From: Phytopseudomonas seleniipraecipitans
Lineage (GTDB): Bacteria > Pseudomonadota > Gammaproteobacteria > Pseudomonadales > Pseudomonadaceae
Reading direction: 5' to 3'
DNA: 64,000 nt
Assembly: GCF_900102335.1 (NCBI RefSeq)
Contig: NZ_FNBM01000001.1
Coordinates: forward strand, 1 to 64,000
Shown in pieces: positions 7,872 to 16,657 of the stretch; position 1 is the first letter of the stretch, and each line of letters starts with the position of its first letter. The position numbers and the translations under genes are program-made. The notes below the pieces were generated by a model. The model saw nothing but the letters and a program-made list of their open reading frames with translations. It was not told the origin of the DNA and ran no database searches.

Positions 7872-9116
7872 TCAGCCATTGGGCCGGCCCACCAGGGCAT
7901 AGGAGCTGATGCTGATCTCGTGCTCGCGGGTCAGGTAGACCTGGCGCTCCAGGCGATCGCGCTGGAAGCGGCCTTCGCGTGACAGCCGCGAGAACCAGTA
8001 GAGCAGCTCGTCAGTGGCGCCTTCGGGCTCCTGCTCCAGCAGCCAGGTCATCAAATCCGGCAGCGGCAGCGACTGTTCGCAGCGTTCGATCATCTCGCGC
8101 GCGGTCTTCGGGGCGCGTGGGTTGTCGCCCTTGCGCTTGCCGGTGGCTTTCGGGAAGTGATTGGGCTTGGCCTCGAAGCGCGCCAGGGCATAAACGTACG
8201 CCTCGACCTGCGATGCGCTGCCGAGGAAGTTGCTCTGTGGTCGGCTGAACAGCGGCATGGCCGCTTGCGGCACGGCGTCGATGCCTTTCTTGCGGATCAC
8301 CGACAGCGCCAGGGCCGCACCGCGGGTCACGGCGTTGTGGCGGCGCGCTTCCTCGCGCAGCGGCAGCAGCAGCTCACGGGCCTTGCGCAGGGTCAGCTGG
8401 GCGGTGGTCTGCATTTCCAGGATGCGCGCGTGAGTACGCAGCAGCAGGTCATCATCGACCAGTTGGCCGAGGCGCTGCTGTTCACCGAGCAGCTTGAGCA
8501 GCACCTGTTCGACACGGCGTACGCCTTGCTCGAAGGCGCCGTCGGCGGCGACCAGCTGGATCATCGGTTCGACGTATTCGTCCCAGGTGGCCAGCACTTC
8601 GGCGTAACGCTGACGCAGGGGAATCTGCCGGTCGCTGGTCTTGGCCCGTTCGGCCACGCCCATCAGTGCCTGCTCATCGTTGCCCAGTTTCTTCAACACG
8701 TCGCGTACGCGCATGTCGAGCAGGCGCAACTGGCGCGCCAGATCATTACCGTCGCGGACCTCGAAGGCGTCCTGGATATAGCCGGCGAGGCGCTCGAGGT
8801 GGCGCAGGTAGGCCTCGATTTCCAGGCACAGGCCGAGGCGGTGCTCGCGGCGCAGGTAGGCGAGAAAGTCGTGGATCTGCGCGTTGAGCTCGAAGCGGTT
8901 GGGGCTCTTTGCCACCGGCACCAGAATGTCCAGACGAATCCACTGATCGAGCAAGGCAGTTACGTCTACCGGCGTGCTTTGCGGCGGAAGTTGGGCGGTG
9001 AGCTGGTTGCGCAGCTCCACCAGGCTCAGGGTGCCGGCGTCGAAGTGTTCGCAGAGCGGTTCGAGCAGCGCCCAGTGCTCGGCAAGGGCGCGCAATACGC
9101 GTTTGGGATCGATCAT
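7872..9116 (-). CDS. mksF: Condensin subunit MksF (kleisin-like)
   Basis: MksF is the kleisin of the Mks condensin and closes the ring between the MksB heads. The 414-residue protein begins MIDPKRVLRALAEHW and is mostly helical and highly charged, with a winged-helix-like N-terminal third and a C-terminal domain ending in SYALVGRP. It is the first gene of the minus-strand operon and is divergent from nspC. No clear Shine-Dalgarno is seen before the ATG at 9116. The promoter must lie within 9117-9404, shared with nspC. Confidence 0.9.
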   Translation of the reverse strand: MIDPKRVLRALAEHWALLEPLCEHFDAGTLSLVELRNQLTAQLPPQSTPVDVTALLDQWIRLDILVPVAKSPNRFELNAQIHDFLAYLRREHRLGLCLEIEAYLRHLERLAGYIQDAFEVRDGNDLARQLRLLDMRVRDVLKKLGNDEQALMGVAERAKTSDRQIPLRQRYAEVLATWDEYVEPMIQLVAADGAFEQGVRRVEQVLLKLLGEQQRLGQLVDDDLLLRTHARILEMQTTAQLTLRKARELLLPLREEARRHNAVTRGAALALSVIRKKGIDAVPQAAMPLFSRPQSNFLGSASQVEAYVYALARFEAKPNHFPKATGKRKGDNPRAPKTAREMIERCEQSLPLPDLMTWLLEQEPEGATDELLYWFSRLSREGRFQRDRLERQVYLTREHEISISSYALVGRPNG

Positions 9117-9355
9117 CGCGGGGCGGTCGCTCGATTTTGAAAAAACGCCGATTGTACGGGAAAGCCATTCGATTCTCTAAGTCACGACCTCACGTGCCGA
9201 CTGTCATGCCTCCGTCATCGCCGATGGGCATGCTCGGCGGCGAATCGACGGCTATTGGTCCGCGCTGCGGCGTCACATGTCTGCAAATGGACAAAATATG
9301 CCCAGTGGCCTTTCGATCTGCAGCGGTTGTCGGCACAATTCGCGTCCGCTTTTTT

Positions 9356-9376
9356 CAGGAGGCTGGCGGGCTCCTG
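9356..9376 (+). promoter_or_regulatory. Leader hairpin upstream of nspC
   Basis: CAGGAG and CTCCTG form a 6-bp stem around a nine-base loop, 28 bases before the nspC start. The stem contains an AGGAGG-like motif. It may affect translation or be incidental. Confidence 0.3.
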
Positions 9377-9404
9377 TTGGCCGACCTTTATTACGGACTG
9401 CGCA

Positions 9405-10502
9405 ATGATCAAAACGCCGTACTACCTCATCGACAAACAGAAGCTGCTGGGCAACATGGAGAAGATCGCCTACGTGCGCGAACACTCCGGTGCCAAGGCG
9501 CTGCTGGCACTCAAATGCTTTGCCACCTGGTCGGTGTTCGACCTGATGCAGCAGTACATGGACGGCACCACATCGAGCTCGCTCTACGAGCTCAAACTCG
9601 GCCGCCAGAAGTTCGCCGGCGAGACCCATGCCTACAGCGTGGCCTGGGCCGATGACGAGATCGAGGAGATGTTGGCGAACTGCGACAAGATCATCTTCAA
9701 TTCCATCGGCCAGCTCGAGCGCTATGCCCAAGCGTCGGCGGGCAAGGTGCGCGGCCTGCGCGTGAATCCGCAGGTGAGCAGCTCCGATTACCTGCTCGCT
9801 GATCCGGCGCGTCCGTTCAGCCGCCTGGGCGAGTGGGACCCGGAAAAGATCGAGGCGGTGATCGATCAGATCTCCGGCTTCATGTTTCACAACAACTGCG
9901 AAAACGGCGATTTCGGTCTGTTCGATGGAATGCTCAGCCATATCGAAACGCGCTTCGGCCACCTGCTGCACAGGGTCGGGTGGGTCAGCCTCGGTGGCGG
10001 CATTCACTTTACCGGCGAAGGTTATGCGCTGGACGCCTTCTGCGCGCGCCTCAAAGCGTTCTCCGAGAAGTATGGCGTGCAGGTCTATCTTGAACCGGGC
10101 GAAGCAGCCATCACCGGCAGCGCCTCACTGGAAGTCACCGTGCTCGACACGCTCTATAACGGCAAGCACCTGGCCGTGGTCGACAGCTCCATCGAAGCGC
10201 ACATGCTCGACCTGCTGATCTATCGCCTCAACGCCAAGCTGGCCCCCAGCGAGGGTGAGCACACCTACATGGTGTGCGGTAAATCCTGCCTGGCCGGCGA
10301 CATCTTCGGCGAGTACCCATTCGCCAAACCGCTGCAGATTGGCGATCGCCTGTCGTTCGTCGACGCGGCGGGTTACACCATGGTCAAGAAGAACTGGTTC
10401 AACGGCCTGAAGATGCCGGCTATCGCGGTCAAGCAGCTCGACGGCAGCGTCGAGGTGGTGCGTGAATTCGGCTTCGACGATTACCTGTCGAGCCTTAGCT
10501 GA
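9405..10502 (+). CDS. nspC: Carboxynorspermidine/carboxyspermidine decarboxylase
   Basis: A PLP-dependent decarboxylase of the alanine-racemase fold (fold III) that removes the carboxyl group from carboxynorspermidine or carboxyspermidine to give the free polyamine. The PLP lysine is K37 in LLALKCFATW. Other family signatures are FMFHNNCENGDF, the HTRF-equivalent IETRFG, and the C-terminal active-site segment GKSCLAGDIFGEY. ATG at 9405 gives 365 residues, the usual length; upstream in-frame codons lack conservation. It works with the dehydrogenase gene downstream. Whether the product is spermidine or norspermidine cannot be told from sequence. Confidence 0.93.
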   Translation: MIKTPYYLIDKQKLLGNMEKIAYVREHSGAKALLALKCFATWSVFDLMQQYMDGTTSSSLYELKLGRQKFAGETHAYSVAWADDEIEEMLANCDKIIFNSIGQLERYAQASAGKVRGLRVNPQVSSSDYLLADPARPFSRLGEWDPEKIEAVIDQISGFMFHNNCENGDFGLFDGMLSHIETRFGHLLHRVGWVSLGGGIHFTGEGYALDAFCARLKAFSEKYGVQVYLEPGEAAITGSASLEVTVLDTLYNGKHLAVVDSSIEAHMLDLLIYRLNAKLAPSEGEHTYMVCGKSCLAGDIFGEYPFAKPLQIGDRLSFVDAAGYTMVKKNWFNGLKMPAIAVKQLDGSVEVVREFGFDDYLSSLS

Positions 10503-10505
10503 TCA

Positions 10506-10603
10506 GTAGGGTGAACGGCGCTTCAGCCGTCCACCACAGCATCACCATTTTTAAACCGGTGGATGAGAAAGTGTCGGCTTCGCGCCGCCCCGATCCACCC
10601 TGT
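10506..10603. repeat. Family B dispersed repeat between the two polyamine genes
   Basis: Starts GTAGGGTGAACGGCGC and ends GATCCACCCTGTA, with inner inverted segments TCCACC near 10527 and GGTGGA near 10557. It fills nearly the whole gap between nspC and the next gene. Confidence 0.7.
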
Positions 10604-10641
10604 AAACGTCTCTAAAACGCAGTTCCCTGGGGGTGAAACAA

Positions 10642-11886
10642 TTGAAGAAGAACGTTCTTATCATTGGTGCAGGAGGTGTCGCCAAGGTGGTGGCCCACAA
10701 GTGCGCGCAGCACAACGACGAACTCGGTCGTATTGCCATCGCGTCACGGAACATCTCCAAATGCCAGGCCATCATCGACAGCGTCAAGGCCAAGGGTAGC
10801 CTCAAGGTTCCCGCCGACATCCAGGCCTTCTCGCTCAATGCACTGGATATCGAGGCGACCAAGGCGCTGATCCGCGAGACTGAATCGCAGATCGTCATCA
10901 ACGTCGGTTCCGCCTTCCTCAACATGTCGGTGCTGCGTGCCTGCATCGATACCGGCGTGGCCTACCTGGACACCGCCATTCACGAAGAACCGGGCAAGAT
11001 CTGCGAAGCGCCGCCTTGGTATGGCAACTACGAGTGGAAACACCTCGAGGAATGCCAGCAGAAGAACGTCACCGCCATTCTCGGCGTGGGCTTCGACCCG
11101 GGTGTGGTCAATGCCTATGCGGCACTGGCCCAGCAACAGCATTTCGACCGCATTGATTCGATCGACATTCTCGACGTCAATGCCGGCTCCCACGGCAAGT
11201 ATTTCGCCACCAATTTCGACCCGGAAATCAATTTCCGCGAGTTCACTGGCCAGGTCTACAGCTGGCAGAACAGCCAGTGGACGACCAACACCATGTTCGA
11301 GGTCAAGCGCACCGATGACCTGCCCGTCGTCGGCGAGCAGAATCTGTACCTGACCGGCCATGATGAAGTGCATTCTATCTCCAAGAACCTGGGCGTGCCC
11401 AACGTGCGTTTCTGGATGAGCTTCGGCGAGCACTACATCAACGTGTTCACCGTGCTGAAGAACCTCGGCCTGCTCTCCGAGCAACCGGTGAAGACCGCTG
11501 AAGGCCTCGAGGTCGTGCCGCTGAAAGTGGTCAAGGCCGTGCTGCCTGATCCCGCCTCGCTGGCGCCGGGCTACACCGGCAAGACCTGCATCGGTGATCT
11601 GGTCAAAGGCACCAAGAATGGCCAGTCGCGCGAAGTCTTCATCTACAACGTGGCCGACCACGAAGACGCCTTTGCCGAGACCGACAGCCAGGGTATTTCC
11701 TACACTGCCGGCGTACCGCCCGTGGCGGCTGCTCTGCTGGTCGCGCGCGGCGAGTGGGACGTGCAGCGTATGGTCAACGTCGAGGAACTGCCCGCTGAGC
11801 CGTTCCTCAAGGCGCTGGACGTGATGGGCCTGCCGACGCGTATCAAGGACGAGCACGGCGACCGTCCCTGGGATCAGTCGCTCTAA
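10642..11886 (+). CDS. Carboxynorspermidine synthase (saccharopine dehydrogenase family)
   Basis: This enzyme condenses aspartate semialdehyde with a diamine and reduces the Schiff base with NAD(P)H, giving carboxynorspermidine or carboxyspermidine, the substrate of NspC. The N-terminal Rossmann motif is VLIIGAGGVAKVV, and other family segments include VGFDPGVVNAYAA and YTAGVPPVAAALL. I prefer the TTG at 10642, because GGGGGTG lies six bases upstream and the protein then begins MKKNVLIIGAGG. A GTG at 10633 would add three residues but has no ribosome site. Product length is 414 residues. A terminator follows. Confidence 0.9.
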   Translation: MKKNVLIIGAGGVAKVVAHKCAQHNDELGRIAIASRNISKCQAIIDSVKAKGSLKVPADIQAFSLNALDIEATKALIRETESQIVINVGSAFLNMSVLRACIDTGVAYLDTAIHEEPGKICEAPPWYGNYEWKHLEECQQKNVTAILGVGFDPGVVNAYAALAQQQHFDRIDSIDILDVNAGSHGKYFATNFDPEINFREFTGQVYSWQNSQWTTNTMFEVKRTDDLPVVGEQNLYLTGHDEVHSISKNLGVPNVRFWMSFGEHYINVFTVLKNLGLLSEQPVKTAEGLEVVPLKVVKAVLPDPASLAPGYTGKTCIGDLVKGTKNGQSREVFIYNVADHEDAFAETDSQGISYTAGVPPVAAALLVARGEWDVQRMVNVEELPAEPFLKALDVMGLPTRIKDEHGDRPWDQSL

Positions 11887-11910
11887 GCCTTGTTTGCGTA
11901 ACGGCTGCAC

Positions 11911-11941
11911 AAAAAAGGATCGCCTCGGCGATCCTTTTTTT
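11911..11941. terminator. Bidirectional Rho-independent terminator
   Basis: AAAAAAGGATCGCC-TC-GGCGATCCTTTTTT forms a near-perfect 14-bp stem with A and T runs on both sides. It serves the polyamine gene on the left and the converging chemoreceptor gene on the right. The core is identical to the terminator at 14921. Confidence 0.93.
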
Positions 11942-11959
11942 ATTGCGCGATAGGTCGGG

Positions 11960-13585
11960 TTAAACGCTGAAGCGACCCACCAGGCGATTGAGGTCTGCGG
12001 CCAGGCGCGACAGCTCGTGGCTCGACGCGCTGGTCTGGTGGGCGCCGGTGGCGGATTGCACCGACAGGTCGCGGATGTTCACCAGGTTGCGGTCGACCTC
12101 ACGGGCGACTTGGGCCTGTTCTTCCGCCGCGCTGGCAATCACCAGGTTGCGTTCATACATTTCGCTGATGCCGTTGGTGATCTCGTTCAGTGCGGTGCCG
12201 GCGCTTTGCGCCAATTCGCGTGTCGCCTGAGCCCGCTGGTTGCTGGCCTGCATCGAGGTCAGTGCCTGGCTGGCACCGGTGCGCATGCTGGACACCATCT
12301 GCTCGATTTCCTGAGTGGAGTTCTGGGTGCGATGGGCCAGGGCGCGCACTTCATCGGCCACCACCGCGAAACCGCGGCCTGATTCGCCTGCGCGCGCCGC
12401 CTCGATGGCCGCGTTGAGTGCCAGCAGGTTGGTCTGCTCGGCGATAGCGCGGATCACGTCCAGCACCTTGCCGATTTCCTGGGATTGCTCGGCCACTCGC
12501 TGCACCAGCGACGAAGTACCTTCCACTTCACCCGACAGGTCGCTGATCGCTGCGATGGTTTCCGCGACGCGTGTCTGACCGACCTGAGCCGACTGGTTGG
12601 AGGCTTTGGACGCTTCCGAGGTGGATACCGCATTGCGGGCCACTTCGTCGACCGCGGCGCTCATCTGGTTGACGGCCGTGGCCGCCTGTTCGATTTCGTC
12701 GTTCTGCTGTTGCAGGCCGCGCCCAGCTTCCTCGGTCACGGCGTTGAGCTCCACCGCCGCGGCGGCAAGCTGGGTGGAGGAGCCGGAAATCTCTGCAAGG
12801 GTTTCGCGCAAACGCTGCTGCATACGCGCCAGCGCGGCCTGCAATTGACTGACCTCGTCGCTGCCGGTGACTTCGATGCGTTTGGTCAGGTCACCGTCGG
12901 CGACGTGCTGCGCCGCTTGCACGGCATTCTTCAGCGGCCCGACGATGCTGCGGGTCAGCAACCAGGCCAGCAGCACGGTCACCAGGGCGGCCAGCAGGAT
13001 GACGGCCATGACGATAAGGCGCGACTGAGCGTATTCATCCGCCGACACCTTGCCTTCCTGTTCGATGCCCTTGCTATAGATCTCGCCGAGTTCGGCGAGC
13101 TGGGCGCCGGTGCCATCGACCACCGGCTTCATGTCCACCAGCAGCAGCTTGTTCAGCGCTTCCCGATCACCGTTGCGCGCCAGTACGAAGGACTCGGCCA
13201 TGCCGCGTTGGTAGGCCGCGAAGTCCTTGCGGAACTGATCGTAAATGCGCTGCTCTTGCGGCGTGTCGATGAACGGCTCGAAGTCCTGGATGTTCTGCAT
13301 CAGGATCTTGTTGCGCGCCTCATACTGGCCCACATAGGTATCGATGTTCTTGGGGTCGGGATCGAGCGCCACGCGCAGGGAGATGGTGCGAATGCGCAGC
13401 ATGTTCTCGCGAATGGTGTCGACGGTACGGATGCTCGGTACCCAATCGGTTTCGATGGCTGACGCTCGGTCGCGGATGCTCGACATGGTGGCGAGCGAGA
13501 AAATACCTAGGAACGCGACCATTAACGCGATCAATGCGAATCCGCAGGCAGCCCGCGGGGCGATGGTGAACTGGCGTAAAGACAT
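11960..13585 (-). CDS. Methyl-accepting chemotaxis protein (four-helix-bundle sensor, HAMP, signalling domain)
   Basis: A 541-residue chemoreceptor. A first transmembrane segment (about 12-34) is followed by a four-helix-bundle ligand domain, then a second membrane segment (about 190-210), a HAMP domain (about 212-265) and the cytoplasmic signalling domain. The hairpin tip reads [20 protein letters not shown] and binds CheA and CheW. Methylation-helix sequences flank it. The tip segment [10 protein letters not shown] has His where many receptors have Gln. The ligand cannot be predicted. It is a single-gene unit with its own terminator; AGAGG precedes the ATG. Confidence 0.94.
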   Translation of the reverse strand: MSLRQFTIAPRAACGFALIALMVAFLGIFSLATMSSIRDRASAIETDWVPSIRTVDTIRENMLRIRTISLRVALDPDPKNIDTYVGQYEARNKILMQNIQDFEPFIDTPQEQRIYDQFRKDFAAYQRGMAESFVLARNGDREALNKLLLVDMKPVVDGTGAQLAELGEIYSKGIEQEGKVSADEYAQSRLIVMAVILLAALVTVLLAWLLTRSIVGPLKNAVQAAQHVADGDLTKRIEVTGSDEVSQLQAALARMQQRLRETLAEISGSSTQLAAAAVELNAVTEEAGRGLQQQNDEIEQAATAVNQMSAAVDEVARNAVSTSEASKASNQSAQVGQTRVAETIAAISDLSGEVEGTSSLVQRVAEQSQEIGKVLDVIRAIAEQTNLLALNAAIEAARAGESGRGFAVVADEVRALAHRTQNSTQEIEQMVSSMRTGASQALTSMQASNQRAQATRELAQSAGTALNEITNGISEMYERNLVIASAAEEQAQVAREVDRNLVNIRDLSVQSATGAHQTSASSHELSRLAADLNRLVGRFSV

Positions 13586-13772
13586 GAAGGGCCTCTTGGG
13601 CAGACAACTGTTGTTTTAGTCAGGCAGCGTATCGGCTGAGGCTGCTTGGTCTTGAGGGGGCAGGGCGTCATCTGGCTGCCGGCGAAAAAGGAGTGCACAT
13701 GACGCTTGCGGTAACAATTACGGGGTCATACGATGACTGACCACAATAATCACAACAACAAGGCCACCCATC

Positions 13773-14906
13773 ATGTTCAAGCCGCTCCTGCTCGCCACCG
13801 CACTCGCTTCATCGCTGGCGCTTCCAGCCCACGCCGCTGCGCCCTTTGCCTACATTTCCAGCCCCAACGACGGGCTGATTTCCCAGTACCAGTTGGATGA
13901 AAGCAGTGGGGCCATCTCCCTGGTCGAGCAGACCAAGGCGGGTGACAAGGTCAATCCCATGGCGCTGTCGCCGGATGGCACCACGTTGTTCGCGGCACAG
14001 CGCGTCGCGCCGTTCACGGTGCTGGTCTACAGCATCGACGCGAAGACCGGGCATCTGCAGAAACGCAGCCAGGCGCCGCTGGCGGACAGCCTGGCGTACA
14101 TCTCCACGGACCGTAGTGGCCGTTTTCTGATGGGCGCTTCCTACGGTGGCGCGGTGCTTACCGTGCAGGCCATTGATGCCGAACAGCAGGTGTCGGAAAA
14201 GGTTGCGGTGTATAAGACCGGCCCGTTCGCCCACTCGATTCGCAGCGATATCAGCGACCGTTTCGTCTATGCCGGCAACCTGGGCGCCGACAAGGTGCTG
14301 CAGTTCAGCCAGGACAAGAAAACCGGCGCGCTTACGCCCATCGGCGACGGCTACGCCAGCACAACCGCCAAGACCGGGCCGCGGCACATCGTGTTCTCGC
14401 CCAACGGCAAGTTCCTCTACGTGGTCGGCGAACTCAGTGGCGCCGTGACGGGCTACGCCATCAACCCTGATAGCGGCGCGCTGAAGCAGGTCAGCCATGC
14501 TGACGGTATTCCTGCCAGCCTGGGCCTTGCTCAGGGTGAGGCGCGCAGCGCCGCCAACAACGACCTCAAGGATGACCCGACGCCGCGCATCTGGGCCGCC
14601 GACATCCGCCTGTCGCCAGACGGCACGCTGCTGTACATCACCGAGCGCACCACCAGTTCGGTGTCGGCCTTCAAGGTCGATCCCGACAGCGGCAGCCTGA
14701 GTTTTGTCGGCAACTACCCGGTCGAGGAAAAGCAGCCGCGTAACATCGCCTTCTTCCCCAGTGGCAAGTGGCTGCTGGTGACTGGCGAGAAGAGCCAGAC
14801 GGTGGGCAGCTATGCCATCGGTGATAAAGGCAGCCTGAAGCGAGTTGGCGAAGCGAAATCGGGTGATGGCGCGCTGTGGATCGAGATTCTGCAACCCAAG
14901 CCCTGA
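13773..14906 (+). CDS. Exported lactonase-family beta-propeller protein
   Basis: A 377-residue protein with a clear signal peptide (residues 1-22, cut after AHA) and repeated blades carrying LSPDGT, FSPNGKFLY and LSPDGTLLYITER motifs. These place it in the seven-bladed lactonase family related to 6-phosphogluconolactonase (Pgl) and 3-carboxymuconate cyclase. The signal peptide points to a periplasmic site, so it is unlikely to be the pentose-phosphate enzyme of the cytoplasm. The substrate is unknown. It is a monocistronic gene between the chemoreceptor and a terminator. Confidence 0.88.
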   Translation: MFKPLLLATALASSLALPAHAAAPFAYISSPNDGLISQYQLDESSGAISLVEQTKAGDKVNPMALSPDGTTLFAAQRVAPFTVLVYSIDAKTGHLQKRSQAPLADSLAYISTDRSGRFLMGASYGGAVLTVQAIDAEQQVSEKVAVYKTGPFAHSIRSDISDRFVYAGNLGADKVLQFSQDKKTGALTPIGDGYASTTAKTGPRHIVFSPNGKFLYVVGELSGAVTGYAINPDSGALKQVSHADGIPASLGLAQGEARSAANNDLKDDPTPRIWAADIRLSPDGTLLYITERTTSSVSAFKVDPDSGSLSFVGNYPVEEKQPRNIAFFPSGKWLLVTGEKSQTVGSYAIGDKGSLKRVGEAKSGDGALWIEILQPKP

Positions 14907-14920
14907 TCTGTTTTCACCTT

Positions 14921-14957
14921 CAACAAAAAAGGATCGCCTCGGCGATCCTTTTTGTTG
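14921..14957. terminator. Bidirectional Rho-independent terminator
   Basis: CAACAAAAAAGGATCGCC-TC-GGCGATCCTTTTTGTTG, a stem of about 17 bp with one A/T imbalance, lies between the converging lactonase and CitMHS genes. The GGATCGCCTCGGCGATCC core is the same as at 11911. Confidence 0.93.
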
Positions 14958-14971
14958 CTGTCTCGGGCTTT

Positions 14972-16279
14972 TTATACGGTGACGACGCCCAGCAGCACGG
15001 CGCTCGCCAGCATTACCAGACTGATACCCCAGGCCCACAGCACCGTGTAGCGGATGTGCTTGTAAAGCTCCACGCCCGCCAGGCCAATGGCCAGGTAAAC
15101 ACTGGGCACCACCGGGCTGACGCCGAAACCGGTGTTCTCGCCGATCAGCATGGCATTGGCCACGGATGCCGGATCAACACCGGCTGCCACCGCAACATCA
15201 CGAATCACCGGCAGCAGCGCGAAGTAATAGGCATCCGGCGAGAACAGCATGCCCAGCGGTACACCGAAGGCGCCAATGATCACGTGCAGCCAGTTGGCCG
15301 AGCCCTCGGGCAGGATGTTGATCATCCAGTGCGCCATGCCCTCGGACATGCCAGCACCGGCCAGCACGCCGAGCAGAATGCCTGCCGCGAGCATGACCAG
15401 GGCCATCTGCATGGCATCGCTGGCGTGGCGCAGCACGGCTTTGTTCTGTTGCTCCAGGCTCGAATAATTGAGCACCAGCGCCACGCCGAGGCCGACCATG
15501 AAGCAGGCGAACAGTGGAAACGCGCCAGTGAACAGGCACACAAGAATGATTACGGTCAGCGTCAGATTGGCCCAGTAACGCCAGTCCCTTGGGCTGAGCA
15601 GGTGTGCGGTATCCGCAGCAGGGGTTTGATCTGGGGCGTACTGGCCCGTCACCACGCCACTGTTGGCGAGATGGCGCTGAGCGCGCAAACCGAGGAATAC
15701 CGCCAGGCCCATTACCAGTGCCAAGCCGATCAGCTGGATCGGGATCAGCGAGATCCACAGTTGCGAGGCATCGATGCCGGTCACTGCCGAAGCGCGGGCA
15801 GTGGTACCGCCCCACGGCACCATGTTCATCACCCCGGCGCTGAGTACCACCAGGCACAGCAGCATCTCGCGGCTCATGCCCAGGCGTAGGTACAGCGGCA
15901 GCATGGCGGGGATGACCAGCAAGAAGGTCGCCGCGCCGATGCCGTCCAGGTGCGTGACGGCAGTCACCGCCACCGTGACGATCGCCACTGCCAGTGGGCG
16001 GCCTTTGGTGCATTTGAGCAGGAAGGTGACCAGTGGAGCGAACAGGCCGCGCTCGCGCATCACGCCGAAATAGAGGATGGCGAAGATGAACAGGGTGGCC
16101 GTAGGCGCGACTGCCTTCAGGCCTTCTGTGATGAACTTGCCGATCTCGCTCAGGCCGAAACCGGCGATCAGGCAGGCAATCACCGGCAAGGTGACGAACG
16201 CCACCAGCGGGGTAACGCGGCGCATCAGAATCAGCGCGACGATGACGAACATCAGGGTGAAGCCGAGGGCGGTGATCAT
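14972..16279 (-). CDS. CitMHS family citrate/carboxylate:cation symporter
   Basis: A 435-residue integral membrane transporter with about twelve hydrophobic segments. The family signatures are HLDGIGAATFLLVIPAMLPL and the matching C-terminal half-repeat SPDAYYFALLPVI with GENTGFGVSP. CitMHS proteins import citrate bound to a divalent metal, driven by protons; here the substrate could be another carboxylate. CGGAGAGA precedes the ATG. It lies 54 bases after the AtuA-like pair in the same direction, so the three genes are probably one operon controlled by the divergent LysR protein. Confidence 0.9.
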   Translation of the reverse strand: MITALGFTLMFVIVALILMRRVTPLVAFVTLPVIACLIAGFGLSEIGKFITEGLKAVAPTATLFIFAILYFGVMRERGLFAPLVTFLLKCTKGRPLAVAIVTVAVTAVTHLDGIGAATFLLVIPAMLPLYLRLGMSREMLLCLVVLSAGVMNMVPWGGTTARASAVTGIDASQLWISLIPIQLIGLALVMGLAVFLGLRAQRHLANSGVVTGQYAPDQTPAADTAHLLSPRDWRYWANLTLTVIILVCLFTGAFPLFACFMVGLGVALVLNYSSLEQQNKAVLRHASDAMQMALVMLAAGILLGVLAGAGMSEGMAHWMINILPEGSANWLHVIIGAFGVPLGMLFSPDAYYFALLPVIRDVAVAAGVDPASVANAMLIGENTGFGVSPVVPSVYLAIGLAGVELYKHIRYTVLWAWGISLVMLASAVLLGVVTV

Positions 16280-16333
16280 GTTGATCTCTCCGATTTTATT
16301 ATTGTTGGAGTCGCAAGGCTGAACGCGCGGGCG

Positions 16334-16657
16334 CTATGCAGGCGCGGGTAGCCTCAGGTCGAGCAATAGGTAGCTGAGGCTCTTGCCGTGCCGGTCGATG
16401 CCGGGGCTGGCATTCACGCCACCCTCCAGGGCGTTTTCCACCACGAAGTTGAAGCCGCCCAGATTCGGTAGCTCATAGCGGCGCACGCGGCCGATCTGCC
16501 GGTGAGCCAGGCAGCTCGCCACGCGCTCCACGGTGAGCTCGGCGGCCAGCCAGGCGTAATGCGCCGGGTCGTAGGCGAATATCGCGACGCTCAGAATGTT
16601 GCCCTTGTCGCCCGCGCGGGCATGGGCGTAATCACACAGCACTACGTTTTCGGTCAT
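16334..16657 (-). CDS. AtuA-related small protein (C-terminal AtuA-like ferredoxin-fold domain)
   Basis: A 107-residue protein with the conserved patterns AHARAGDKGN and LPNLGGFNFVVENALEGGV. These belong to the small domain that in AtuA-type proteins is either fused to, or encoded beside, the large DUF1446 domain. I prefer the ATG at 16657, which overlaps the previous stop codon by one base (TGATG) and has GGAG upstream; a GTG at 16666 would add three residues. It probably forms a complex with the product of the previous gene. Confidence 0.85.
   Translation of the reverse strand: MTENVVLCDYAHARAGDKGNILSVAIFAYDPAHYAWLAAELTVERVASCLAHRQIGRVRRYELPNLGGFNFVVENALEGGVNASPGIDRHGKSLSYLLLDLRLPAPA

Noticed and set aside
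4193..9116. Wadjet plasmid-defence locus
   Set aside because: No Toprim nuclease gene is present next to the three condensin genes.
13773..14906. Cytoplasmic 6-phosphogluconolactonase
   Set aside because: A clear signal peptide directs it out of the cytoplasm, so a pentose-phosphate role is unlikely despite the fold.
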